From Trichobilharzia regenti (lineage: Eukaryota > Platyhelminthes > Trematoda > Strigeidida > Schistosomatidae), in NCBI GenBank assembly GCA_944472135.2, contig OX235270.1, positions 81,725,168-81,789,167 of the forward strand: 64,000 nt of DNA, written 5' to 3'. Positions 23,701 to 35,258 of the stretch are shown in pieces. Every line of letters starts with the position of its first letter. The stretch's first letter is position 1. The notes below the pieces were generated by a model that was not told where the DNA came from, made no database searches, and saw nothing but the letters and a program-made list of their open reading frames with translations. Both the position numbers and the translations under genes were made by a program.

Positions 23701-26700
23701 TCAGTTACTAATATCTCTCTCACATAACAAACAGGTTTCCCGCTCCCATGTCGATATTTTCAAGAAGTCTCTCAACCATCCAGAGGAAGTGACTAACAGC
23801 TACCGAGAATTCGCTTCACAGACAACACATAATATACACTGGACATTCGTGCCACTCACACGGATGATCAGAAGTACTCTGGCTGATTTATTTACACGGT
23901 TATCACAAATCCTCACCACATCCTCTGACATCACACAAACACACATATTATTTCTCCTCATCCTATTCCTCCTCCTGATCGAAATGTCTGCTTCGTCTCA
24001 ATATGCAACCTTGTCTTCTCCATATCCATGTATTGAAGACTTCTTTGAAGACTGAACAGGTAGAGTGACAGCTTTCGCGGATACTCACTGACATCCACCT
24101 AATATAGACAAGAGATCCAGCCAACTCGCTTCGATCATCACAACTACTCAGGATGATTCGTTACACGGTTCGCAGAAATTCTCAAACAAATGTCTATCAA
24201 AATACAAATACACATACACCTTGAATGATTTCTCCTCGTTGTGCACGTAATCCGGCGACTCAGTTACTAATATCTCTCTCACATAACAAACAGGTTTCCC
24301 GCTCCCATGTCGATATTTTCAAGAAGTCTCTCAACCATCCAGAGGAAGTGACTAACAGCTACCGAGAATTCGCTTCACAGACAACACATAATATACACTG
24401 GACATTCGTGCCACTCACACGGATGATCAGAAGTACTCTGGCTGATTTATTTACACGGTTATCACAAATCCTCACCACATCCTCTGACATCACACAAACA
24501 CACATATTATTTCTCCTCATCCTATTCCTCCTCCTGATCGAAATGTCTGCTTCGTCTCAATATGCAACCTTGTCTTCTCCATATCCATGTATTGAAGACT
24601 TCTTTGAAGACTGAACAGGTAGAGTGACAGCTTTCGCGGATACTCACTGACATCCACCTAATATAGACAAGAGATCCAGCCAACTCGCTTCGATCATCAC
24701 AACTACTCAGGATGATTCGTTACACGGTTCGCAGAAATTCTCAAACAAATGTCTATCAAAATACAAATACACATACACCTTGAATGATTTCTCCTCGTTG
24801 TGCACGTAATCCGGCGACTCAGTTACTAATATCTCTCTCACATAACAAACAGGTTTCCCGCTCCCATGTCGATATTTTCAAGAAGTCTCTCAACCATCCA
24901 GAGGAAGTGACTAACAGCTACCGAGAATTCGCTTCACAGACAACACATAATATACACTGGACATTCGTGCCACTCACACGGATGATCAGAAGTACTCTGG
25001 CTGATTTATTTACACGGTTATCACAAATCCTCACCACATCCTCTGACATCACACAAACACACATATTATTTCTCCTCATCCTATTCCTCCTCCTGATCGA
25101 AATGTCTGCTTCGTCTCAATATGCAACCTTGTCTTCTCCATATCCATGTATTGAAGACTTCTTTGAAGACTGAACAGGTAGAGTGACAGCTTTCGCGGAT
25201 ACTCACTGACATCCACCTAATATAGACAAGAGATCCAGCCAACTCGCTTCGATCATCACAACTACTCAGGATGATTCGTTACACGGTTCGCAGAAATTCT
25301 CAAACAAATGTCTATCAAAATACAAATACACATACACCTTGAATGATTTCTCCTCGTTGTGCACGTAATCCGGCGACTCAGTTACTAATATCTCTCTCAC
25401 ATAACAAACAGGTTTCCCGCTCCCATGTCGATATTTTCAAGAAGTCTCTCAACCATCCAGAGGAAGTGACTAACAGCTACCGAGAATTCGCTTCACAGAC
25501 AACACATAATATACACTGGACATTCGTGCCACTCACACGGATGATCAGAAGTACTCTGGCTGATTTATTTACACGGTTATCACAAATCCTCACCACATCC
25601 TCTGACATCACACAAACACACATATTATTTCTCCTCATCCTATTCCTCCTCCTGATCGAAATGTCTGCTTCGTCTCAATATGCAACCTTGTCTTCTCCAT
25701 ATCCATGTATTGAAGACTTCTTTGAAGACTGAACAGGTAGAGTGACAGCTTTCGCGGATACTCACTGACATCCACCTAATATAGACAAGAGATCCAGCCA
25801 ACTCGCTTCGATCATCACAACTACTCAGGATGATTCGTTACACGGTTCGCAGAAATTCTCAAACAAATGTCTATCAAAATACAAATACACATACACCTTG
25901 AATGATTTCTCCTCGTTGTGCACGTAATCCGGCGACTCAGTTACTAATATCTCTCTCACATAACAAACAGGTTTCCCGCTCCCATGTCGATATTTTCAAG
26001 AAGTCTCTCAACCATCCAGAGGAAGTGACTAACAGCTACCGAGAATTCGCTTCACAGACAACACATAATATACACTGGACATTCGTGCCACTCACACGGA
26101 TGATCAGAAGTACTCTGGCTGATTTATTTACACGGTTATCACAAATCCTCACCACATCCTCTGACATCACACAAACACACATATTATTTCTCCTCATCCT
26201 ATTCCTCCTCCTGATCGAAATGTCTGCTTCGTCTCAATATGCAACCTTGTCTTCTCCATATCCATGTATTGAAGACTTCTTTGAAGACTGAACAGGTAGA
26301 GTGACAGCTTTCGCGGATACTCACTGACATCCACCTAATATAGACAAGAGATCCAGCCAACTCGCTTCGATCATCACAACTACTCAGGATGATTCGTTAC
26401 ACGGTTCGCAGAAATTCTCAAACAAATGTCTATCAAAATACAAATACACATACACCTTGAATGATTTCTCCTCGTTGTGCACGTAATCCGGCGACTCAGT
26501 TACTAATATCTCTCTCACATAACAAACAGGTTTCCCGCTCCCATGTCGATATTTTCAAGAAGTCTCTCAACCATCCAGAGGAAGTGACTAACAGCTACCG
26601 AGAATTCGCTTCACAGACAACACATAATATACACTGGACATTCGTGCCACTCACACGGATGATCAGAAGTACTCTGGCTGATTTATTTACACGGTTATCA

Positions 26701-27628
26701 CAAATCCTCACCACATCCTCTGACATCACACAAACACACATATTATTTCTCCTCATCCTATTCCTCCTCCTGATCGAAATGTCTGCTTCGTCTCAATATG
26801 CAACCTTGTCTTCTCCATATCCATGTATTGAAGACTTCTTTGAAGACTGAACAGGTAGAGTGACAGCTTTCGCGGATACTCACTGACATCCACCTAATAT
26901 AGACAAGAGATCCAGCCAACTCGCTTCGATCATCACAACTACTCAGGATGATTCGTTACACGGTTCGCAGAAATTCTCAAACAAATGTCTATCAAAATAC
27001 AAATACACATACACCTTGAATGATTTCTCCTCGTTGTGCACGTAATCCGGCGACTCAGTTACTAATATCTCTCTCACATAACAAACAGGTTTCCCGCTCC
27101 CATGTCGATATTTTCAAGAAGTCTCTCAACCATCCAGAGGAAGTGACTAACAGCTACCGAGAATTCGCTTCACAGACAACACATAATATACACTGGACAT
27201 TCGTGCCACTCACACGGATGATCAGAAGTACTCTGGCTGATTTATTTACACGGTTATCACAAATCCTCACCACATCCTCTGACATCACACAAACACACAT
27301 ATTATTTCTCCTCATCCTATTCCTCCTCCTGATCGAAATGTCTGCTTCGTCTCAATATGCAACCTTGTCTTCTCCATATCCATGTATTGAAGACTTCTTT
27401 GAAGACTGAACAGGTAGAGTGACAGCTTTCGCGGATACTCACTGACATCCACCTAATATAGACAAGGGATCCAGCCAACTCGCTTCGATCATCACAACTA
27501 CTCAGGATGATTCGTTACACGGTTCGCAGAAATTCTCAAACAAATGTCTATCAAAATACAAATACACATACACCTTGAATGATTTCTCCTCGTTGTGCAC
27601 GTAATCCGGCGACTCAGTTACTATTATC

Positions 27629-27946
27629 TGTAGGGGTAAATAATTCCCCAAAATTATTGACCACAGCAATCACTCATTGGATGCTGACCACCACTGTTTA
27701 AGTCGACTTGTTTAGCTGAAGGCTTCCGGTCAAGCATCCCCGCCATTTGGTACCTCGTCGTGTCACGTGCACGATCACTAGCTAGCTAAGCGTTCGTCTA
27801 ACGGCTGGTTTTGGTTCGTAAATACATCTATTGGTTTGGACGATCAATTGTTGGCTTTTGCTTTGTCTTTGGTACGCGAGAATAAATTAATTAGAAGTTG
27901 TTGAACGAGATATCACGTCAAACCTTTAATATCTCTCAACCTTAAA
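27629..27946 (+). repeat. 5' LTR of copy 2
   Basis: 318 bp from tgtaggggta to cttaaa. It contains an AATAAA-type motif (gagaataaatt) near its 3' part, plausible as the element's polyadenylation signal. It differs from the 3' LTR by a few substitutions and one compensating insertion/deletion pair. Confidence 0.92.
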
Positions 27947-27947
27947 C

Positions 27948-28051
27948 TGGTGAGCCCAACCGCGAACTTCACCCACGATAAATCCGCCCACCTTTAAACT
28001 GGTGAGCCCAACCGCGAACTTCATCCACGAAAAATCCGCAGATAACCCCGG
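27948..28051 (+). repeat. Duplicated primer-binding region, 2 x 52 bp
   Basis: The sequence tggtgagcccaaccgcgaac occurs twice, at 27948 and 28000, as an exact 52-bp direct repeat with slight divergence. The single form occurs in copy 1. The first copy is one base after the LTR, the expected primer-binding position, and resembles the tRNA-Trp-type site reported for CsRn1 elements. Confidence 0.75.
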
Positions 28052-28066
28052 TGAGTTCGTTCCATT

Positions 28067-28939
28067 TTGTATTTGTTCTTGTACCATATATTATTCGACA
28101 TAATTTTCGTCATGAGTGATCTTAGTCCCAAGGTCATCCGTATCCGCTCAACTCCTAAAACCATTCAGCTCGTACCATACTGGCCAGATAATGCTGAAAC
28201 GTGGTTTCTGCTAGCTGAAGCAGATTTTTGTGAGCATGGGATAACTGATCAACGTTCACAGTTACTTGCAGTTATTCACGCCCTACCGCGGGAATTCAGC
28301 AAGTACGTAACATCACAGATGTTGAGTCCCGAGGTAAGTAACTCGTACGAGTTGCTGAAAGCATCCCTCCTCAGGAGAAACGCTCTCACGGACAGACAAC
28401 GTCTAGATGAATTATTTCGCAACATCGAGTTAGGAGATCAGTCAGCCGTGAGCATGCTGACAAGAATGAAACAAGTCGTCGGCCAATGTCAGTTCGACGA
28501 AGGACTGTTTAGAGAACTCTTCTTAACCAAGTTGCCACAATCTGTACAGACCGTACTTGTGACACTTGAGGGTACTGTAATAGAGAACTTAGCTATTACT
28601 GCAGATAAGATTCTAGAAATAACTAAACGGTCTGTCCCCGAAATATGCTCAATGACTAAGCAGACTTCGAGTGAGGATCCTGCAATGACAGAGTTATGCA
28701 ACTCCCTTCAGCAGATGTTTAGGTCAAACACGCATTCTAAATCCTCCAACCGTCGTCCTAAATCTCCTCAACGCAGGAACTCGCGTGGTCGATCTAAGTC
28801 CAAACCACGTTCACTGAAAAACCCTGACTGGTGCTGGTACCACAACACCTATGGCCAAGAAGCGAAGTGTTGCCGTAAGCCTTGTAACTTCGGAAATGTC
28901 TCAAAGTCTGCGGGAAACTATCCCGCCGGCACGCGTTAG
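28067..28939 (+). CDS. Gag, CsRn1/Boudicca-like, copy 2
   Basis: An intact 290-codon Gag matching the one at 5845-6717 almost throughout. WFLLAEADF lies near residues 46-54, the Arg/Ser-rich nucleic-acid-binding stretch follows residue ~235, and the C-terminal CHCC box (C-x2-H-x9-C-x3-C) is conserved. The likelier start is the ATG at 28112 (MSDLSPKV). Substitutions between the two copies are scattered and mostly conservative, as expected for a Gag kept under selection until recently or for young copies. Confidence 0.87.
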   Translation: MYLFLYHILFDIIFVMSDLSPKVIRIRSTPKTIQLVPYWPDNAETWFLLAEADFCEHGITDQRSQLLAVIHALPREFSKYVTSQMLSPEVSNSYELLKASLLRRNALTDRQRLDELFRNIELGDQSAVSMLTRMKQVVGQCQFDEGLFRELFLTKLPQSVQTVLVTLEGTVIENLAITADKILEITKRSVPEICSMTKQTSSEDPAMTELCNSLQQMFRSNTHSKSSNRRPKSPQRRNSRGRSKSKPRSLKNPDWCWYHNTYGQEAKCCRKPCNFGNVSKSAGNYPAGTR

Positions 28940-28986
28940 CGGCAACCGTCGCCGGTGGCACTAGCCGCCTACTTTACATCCATGAT

Positions 28987-30173
28987 GTGATAAGCCAGAC
29001 TCGATACTTAGTCGACACAGGCGCCGAAGTCAGCGTCCTTCCTGCTACAGCAGCAGATCGACAGAAGGAACCTACCTTCAACTTACAGGCTGCAAATGGA
29101 AAACCAATCGCAACCTTTGGTAGGAAATACGTCTATCTGAACGTAGGTTTACGCAAACCTATTCGGTGGATTTTCCTTCTCGCTGACGTTACAATGCCCA
29201 TCATTGGCACGGACCTACTTAATCATCATGATTTACTCGTAGACGTCCGCCGAAAACGACTGATTGACAATACTACTAGTCTGTCTATCAAAGGCATCAC
29301 CTACATAGGCCCTAGCTTGTCACCCGTTAAGATAAAGGCAATTCTTGATCCAACTTTTCAACCTATCGTTGACAAGTATCCGGAACTTAATGCCCGTCGA
29401 ACGACCTACCGTGCATAACCAGCAATGTTATGCACCACATCATTACCACAGGACAACCTGTGACATCTAAAGCACGACGATTAGCTCCTGACAAACTGAG
29501 AATCGCCAGGAATGAATTTGACCATATGCTTAGCCTTGGCATCATTCGACCTTCGAATAGCCCATGGGCATCCCCACTTCATATGGTTCCGAAAAAGGAT
29601 AGCAACGATTGGCGACCCACCGGTGATTACCGGCGAGTGAATGCCAAAACAACCCCTGATTGCTACCCGTTGCCTCATATACACGACTTGACGGCAACCT
29701 TATCCGGCGCGACTATATTCTCCAAAATCGACTTGGTTAAAGCGTATAACCAAATCCCGATGGCAACAGAAGACATCCCGAAAACGGCTATCATTACGCC
29801 TTTCGGACTTTTTGAATTTCTACGTATGCCATTCGGTCTTCGGAATGCAGCCCAAACATTCCAACGCTTCATTGACGAAGTATTTCGCGGTCTCGACTTT
29901 GTATACGCATACTTAGACGACTGCCTCATTGCCAGTCCAGACAAGGAAACTCACCTTAGGCACTTGGACTTGGCATTTGACAGGTTACGCCAACATGGTG
30001 TTACCATCAATATTCAAAAGTGTCAAATCGGTGTTGACTCACTCGACTTCCTGGGTCACACTATTGACTGCAAGGGCATTCGCCCACTGGCTACTAAGGT
30101 TGAGCCTCCTAAGAAAAACCGTTCTGGACGCACCGTAAGGTTCCCAGAACACTTGCACACTTATTTGACTTAA
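28987..30173 (+). pseudogene. Truncated, frameshifted Pol, copy 2
   Basis: Protease ([12 protein letters not shown]) and partial RT as in copy 1, but broken twice. A one-base loss near 29390 (gaacttaatgcccg against gaacttaactgcccg in copy 1) ends the first frame at 29418; RT resumes at 29430 with MHHIITTG. The catalytic YLDD and [10 protein letters not shown] motifs are intact. After IRPLATKVE the sequence passes directly to PPKK and the C-terminal RTVRFPE tail, so the thumb, RNase H, integrase and a further 47 codons present in copy 1 are gone. The frame is open upstream of 28987 through [11 protein letters not shown] in the -1 frame relative to gag. Confidence 0.87.
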
Positions 30174-30675
30174 CGAAGTCGTGTGATTCACGCAACTCAC
30201 TCGTTTGTGGTACTATTTTTTTTTTGACGTATAATTTTTTTTATATACAGTACCACCGAACACAAAAAAATTGTTTTTTCTCAACAGTTCATGTAACATA
30301 CCAAAAAAATTAATTAGATGTATTTTTTTTTCGATGTTCTGAACTTAGCATTATTTTACTGTATAGTAAATGCACATAATTTTTTTTAACCAAAAAGGTC
30401 ATTTCGTACATTTTCCTCGACATGGTTCTTAGCGTTCTTGTTTTCTTTTCCAGGTGCGACGGGCACTGGACGGGAAACAAACGAAGCACGGAATCCAACG
30501 AACAACACCAGGAAGCTATGTACAAACACCCCATTAGCATAGGCAGACAAACCAGTAGGCATAAGACCAAGCCGCTCGGAAGATTTTTTTCACCCGAAAG
30601 GGAACCATCGAGTTTTTTTTACTTCCGGCTGGTTCTGTCTTAGGGTCCTCACGACCCCACTAGGGGGGAGTGAGC

Positions 30676-30993
30676 TGTAGCGGTAAATAATTCCCCAAAA
30701 TTATTGACCACAGCAATCACTCATTGGATGCTGACCACCACTGTTTAAGTCGACTTGTTTAGCTGAAGGCTTCCGGTCAAGCATCCCCGCCATTTGGTAC
30801 CCCGTCGTGTCACGTGCACGATCACTAGCTAGCTAAGCGTTCGTCTAACGGCTGGTTTTGGTTCGTAAATACATCTTTTGTTTGGACGATCAATTGTTGG
30901 CTTTTGCTTTGTCTTTGGTACGCGAGAATAAATTAATTAGAAGTTGTTGAACGAGATATCACGTCAAACCTTTAATATCCGCCAACCTCTAAA
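30676..30993 (+). repeat. 3' LTR of copy 2
   Basis: 318 bp from tgtagcggta to ctctaaa, preceded by a purine tract. It is followed by the target duplication tatc, and satellite sequence resumes at once. Confidence 0.92.
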
Positions 30994-33900
30994 TATCTCT
31001 CTCACATAACAAACAGGTTTCCCGCTCCCATGTCGATATTTTCAAGAAGTCTCTCAACCATCCAGAGGAAGTGACTAACAGCTACCGAGAATTCGCTTCA
31101 CAGACAACACATAATATACACTGGACATTCGTGCCACTCACACGGATGATCAGAAGTACTCTGGCTGATTTATTTACACGGTTATCACAAATCCTCACCA
31201 CATCCTCTGACATCACACAAACACACATATTATTTCTCCTCATCCTATTCCTCCTCCTGATCGAAATGTCTGCTTCGTCTCAATATGCAACCTTGTCTTC
31301 TCCATATCCATGTATTGAAGACTTCTTTGAAGACTGAACAGGTAGAGTGACAGCTTTCGCGGATACTCACTGACATCCACCTAATATAGACAAGAGATCC
31401 AGCCAACTCGCTTCGATCATCACAACTACTCAGGATGATTCGTTACACGGTTCGCAGAAATTCTCAAACAAATGTCTATCAAAATACAAATACACATACA
31501 CCTTGAATGATTTCTCCTCGTTGTGCACGTAATCCGGCGACTCAGTTACTAATATCTCTCTCACATAACAAACAGGTTTCCCGCTCCCATGTCGATATTT
31601 TCAAGAAGTCTCTCAACCATCCAGAGGAAGTGACTAACAGCTACCGAGAATTCGCTTCACAGACAACACATAATATACACTGGACATTCGTGCCACTCAC
31701 ACGGATGATCAGAAGTACTCTGGCTGATTTATTTACACGGTTATCACAAATCCTCACCACATCCTCTGACATCACACAAACACACATATTATTTCTCCTC
31801 ATCCTATTCCTCCTCCTGATCGAAATGTCTGCTTCGTCTCAATATGCAACCTTGTCTTCTCCATATCCATGTATTGAAGACTTCTTTGAAGACTGAACAG
31901 GTAGAGTGACAGCTTTCGCGGATACTCACTGACATCCACCTAATATAGACAAGAGATCCAGCCAACTCGCTTCGATCATCACAACTACTCAGGATGATTC
32001 GTTACACGGTTCGCAGAAATTCTCAAACAAATGTCTATCAAAATACAAATACACATACACCTTGAATGATTTCTCCTCGTTGTGCACGTAATCCGGCGAC
32101 TCAGTTACTAATATCTCTCTCACATAACAAACAGGTTTCCCGCTCCCATGTCGATATTTTCAAGAAGTCTCTCAACCATCCAGAGGAAGTGACTAACAGC
32201 TACCGAGAATTCGCTTCACAGACAACACATAATATACACTGGACATTCGTGCCACTCACACGGATGATCAGAAGTACTCTGGCTGATTTATTTACACGGT
32301 TATCACAAATCCTCACCACATCCTCTGACATCACACAAACACACATATTATTTCTCCTCATCCTATTCCTCCTCCTGATCGAAATGTCTGCTTCGTCTCA
32401 ATATGCAACCTTGTCTTCTCCATATCCATGTATTGAAGACTTCTTTGAAGACTGAACAGGTAGAGTGACAGCTTTCGCGGATACTCACTGACATCCACCT
32501 AATATAGACAAGAGATCCAGCCAACTCGCTTCGATCATCACAACTACTCAGGATGATTCGTTACACGGTTCGCAGAGATTCTCAAACAAATGTCTATCAA
32601 AATACAAATACACATACACCTTGAATGATTTCTCCTCGTTGTGCACGTAATCCGGCGACTCAGTTACTAATATCTCTCTCACATAACAAACAGGTTTCCC
32701 GCTCCCATGTCGATATTTTCAAGAAGTCTCTCAACCATCCAGAGGAAGTGACTAACAGCTACCGAGAATTCGCTTCACAGACAACACATAATATACACTG
32801 GACATTCGTGCCACTCACACGGATGATCAGAAGTACTCTGGCTGATTTATTTACACGGTTATCACAAATCCTCACCACATCCTCTGACATCACACAAACA
32901 CACATATTATTTCTCCTCATCCTATTCCTCCTCCTGATCGAAATGTCTGCTTCGTCTCAATATGCAACCTTGTCTTCTCCATATCCATGTATTGAAGACT
33001 TCTTTGAAGACTGAACAGGTAGAGTGACAGCTTTCGCGGATACTCACTGACATCCACCTAATATAGACAAGAGATCCAGCCAACTCGCTTCTATCATCAC
33101 AACTACTCAGGATGATTCGTTACACGGTTCGCAGAAATTCTCAAACAAATGTCTATCGAAATACAAATACACATACACCTTGAATGATTTCTCCTCGTTG
33201 TGCACGTAATCCGGCGACTCAGTTACTAATATCTCTCTCACATAACAAACAGGTTTCCCGCTCCCATGTCGATATTTTCAAGAAGTCTCTCAACCATCCA
33301 GAGGAAGTGACTAACAGCTACCGAGAATTCGCTTCACAGACAACACATAATATACACTGGACATTCGTGCCACTCACACGGATGATCAGAAGTACTCTGG
33401 CTGATTTATTTACACGGTTATCACAAATCCTCACCACATCCTCTGACATCACACAAACACACATATTATTTCTCCTCATCCTATTCCTCCTCCTGATCGA
33501 AATGTCTGCTTCGTCTCAATATGCAACCTTGTCTTCTCCATATCCATGTATTGAAGACTTCTTTGAAGACTGAACAGGTAGAGTGACAGCTTTCGCGGAT
33601 ACTCACTGACATCCACCTAATATAGACAAGAGATCCAACCAACTCGCTTCGATCATCACAACTACTCAGGATGATTCGTTACACGGTTCGCAGAGATTCT
33701 CAAACAAATGTCTATCAAAATACAAATACACATACACCTTGAATGATTTCTCCTCGTTGTGCACGTAATCCGGCGACTCAGTTACTAATATCTCTCTCAC
33801 ATAACAAACAGGTTTCCCGCTCCCATGTCGATATTTTCAAGAAGTCTCTCAACCATCCAGAGGAAGTGACTAACAGCTACCGAGAATTCGCTTCACAGAC

Positions 33901-34700
33901 AACACATAATATACACTGGACATTCGTGCCACTCACACGGATGATCAGAAGTACTCTGGCTGATTTATTTACACGGTTATCACAAATCCTCACCACATCC
34001 TCTGACATCACACAAACACACATATTATTTCTCTTCATCCTATTCCTCCTCCTGATCGAAATGTCTGCTTCGTCTCAATATGCAACCTTGTCTTCTCCAT
34101 ATCCATGTATTGAAGACTTCTTTGAAGACTGAACAGGTAGAGTGACAGCTTTCGCGGATACTCACTGACATCCACCTAATATAGACAAGAGATCCAACCA
34201 ACTCGCTTCGATCATCACAACTACTCAGGATGATTCGTTACACGGTTCGCAGAAATTCTCAAACAAATGTCTATCAAAATACAAATACACATACACCTTG
34301 AATGATTTCTCCTCGTTGTGCACGTAATCCGGCGACTCAGTTACTAATATCTCTCTCACATAACAAACAGGTTTCCCGCTCCCATGTCGATATTTTCAAG
34401 AAGTCTCTCAACCATCCAGAGGAAGTGACTAACAGCTACCGAGAATTCGCTTCACAGACAACACATAATATACACTGGACATTCGTGCCACTCACACGGA
34501 TGATCAGAAGTACTCTGGCTGATTTATTTACACGGTTATCACAAATCCTCACCACATCCTCTGACATCACACAAACACACATATTATTTCTCCTCATCCT
34601 ATTCCTCCTCCTGATCGACATGTCTGCTTCGTCTCAATATGCAACCTTGTCTTCTCCATATCCATGTATTGGAGACTTCTTTGAAGACTGAACAGGTAGA

Positions 34701-35258
34701 GTGACAGCTTTCGCGGATACTCACTGACATCCACCTAATATAGACAAGAGATCCAGCCAACTCGCTTCGATCATCACAACTACTCAGGATGATTCGTTAC
34801 ACGGTTCGCAGAAATTCTCAGACAATTGTCTCTCAATATACAAATACACATACACCTTCTAAGATTTCTCCTCAACTACACCTAATCCTCCCTCTCAAAT
34901 ACTACTATCTCTCTCCCTGAACATCCAGGTTTCTCGCTCCCATGTCGATATTTTCAAGAAGTCTCTCAACCATCCAGAGGAAGTGACTAACAGCTACCGA
35001 GAATTCGCTTCACAGACAACACATAATATACACTGGACATTCGTGCCACTCACACGGATGATCAGAAGTACTCTGGCTGACTTTTTTACACGGTTATCAC
35101 AAATCCTCACCACATCCTCTGACATCACACAAACACACATATTATTTCTCCTCATCCTATTCCTCCTCCTGATCGACATGTCTGCTTCGTCTCAATATGC
35201 AGCCTTGTCTTCTCCATATCCATGTATTGGGGACTTCTTTGAAGACTGAACAGGTAGA
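34701..35258 (+). repeat. Hybrid A/B satellite unit
   Basis: 558 bp. The first ~115 bases are A type (atagacaagagatccagcc and cgttacacgg with a single extra-T deficit); from about 34817 onward the unit is B type (ctcagacaattgtctc, gacatgtct, ggggac). It lacks the hexanucleotide tract and its right neighbour through a clean deletion between ctacacct and atcctccctc relative to B. It is therefore a recombinant and a length intermediate between the two zones. Confidence 0.88.

Larger units (their letters stand above)
27629..30993 (+). mobile_element. CsRn1/Boudicca-like LTR retrotransposon, deleted copy 2
   Basis: Inserted in satellite unit 13 with a 4-bp target duplication, tatc at 27625-27628 and 30994-30997; joining the flanks rebuilds a normal unit apart from one base. 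Order: 5' LTR (27629-27946), duplicated primer-binding region (27948 and 28000), gag (28067-28939), pol (about 28926-30173, frameshifted and deleted), 3' non-coding region with T-rich runs, a purine tract (ggggggagtgagc, 30663-30675) and 3' LTR (30676-30993). Both LTRs are 318 bp and differ at roughly seven positions, indicating an insertion that is not very recent. Confidence 0.92.
20711..34700 (+). repeat. Satellite zone A: 19 units of 559 bp
   Basis: Units start at 20711 and recur every 559 bp exactly. After removing the retrotransposon and its duplicated 4 bp (3369 bp in total), 19 x 559 bp ends precisely at 34700. Units differ by only scattered single bases. Each contains a 129-codon plus-strand frame (first at 20871-21260), identical in nearly all units. 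The frame has a leucine-rich hydrophobic stretch near its C-terminus and ends SPYPCIEDFFED. It could be coding, but identical repetition alone preserves it, so it is not called as a gene. The unit is G-poor on the plus strand. Units nearest the B zone carry B-type bases. Confidence 0.95.
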
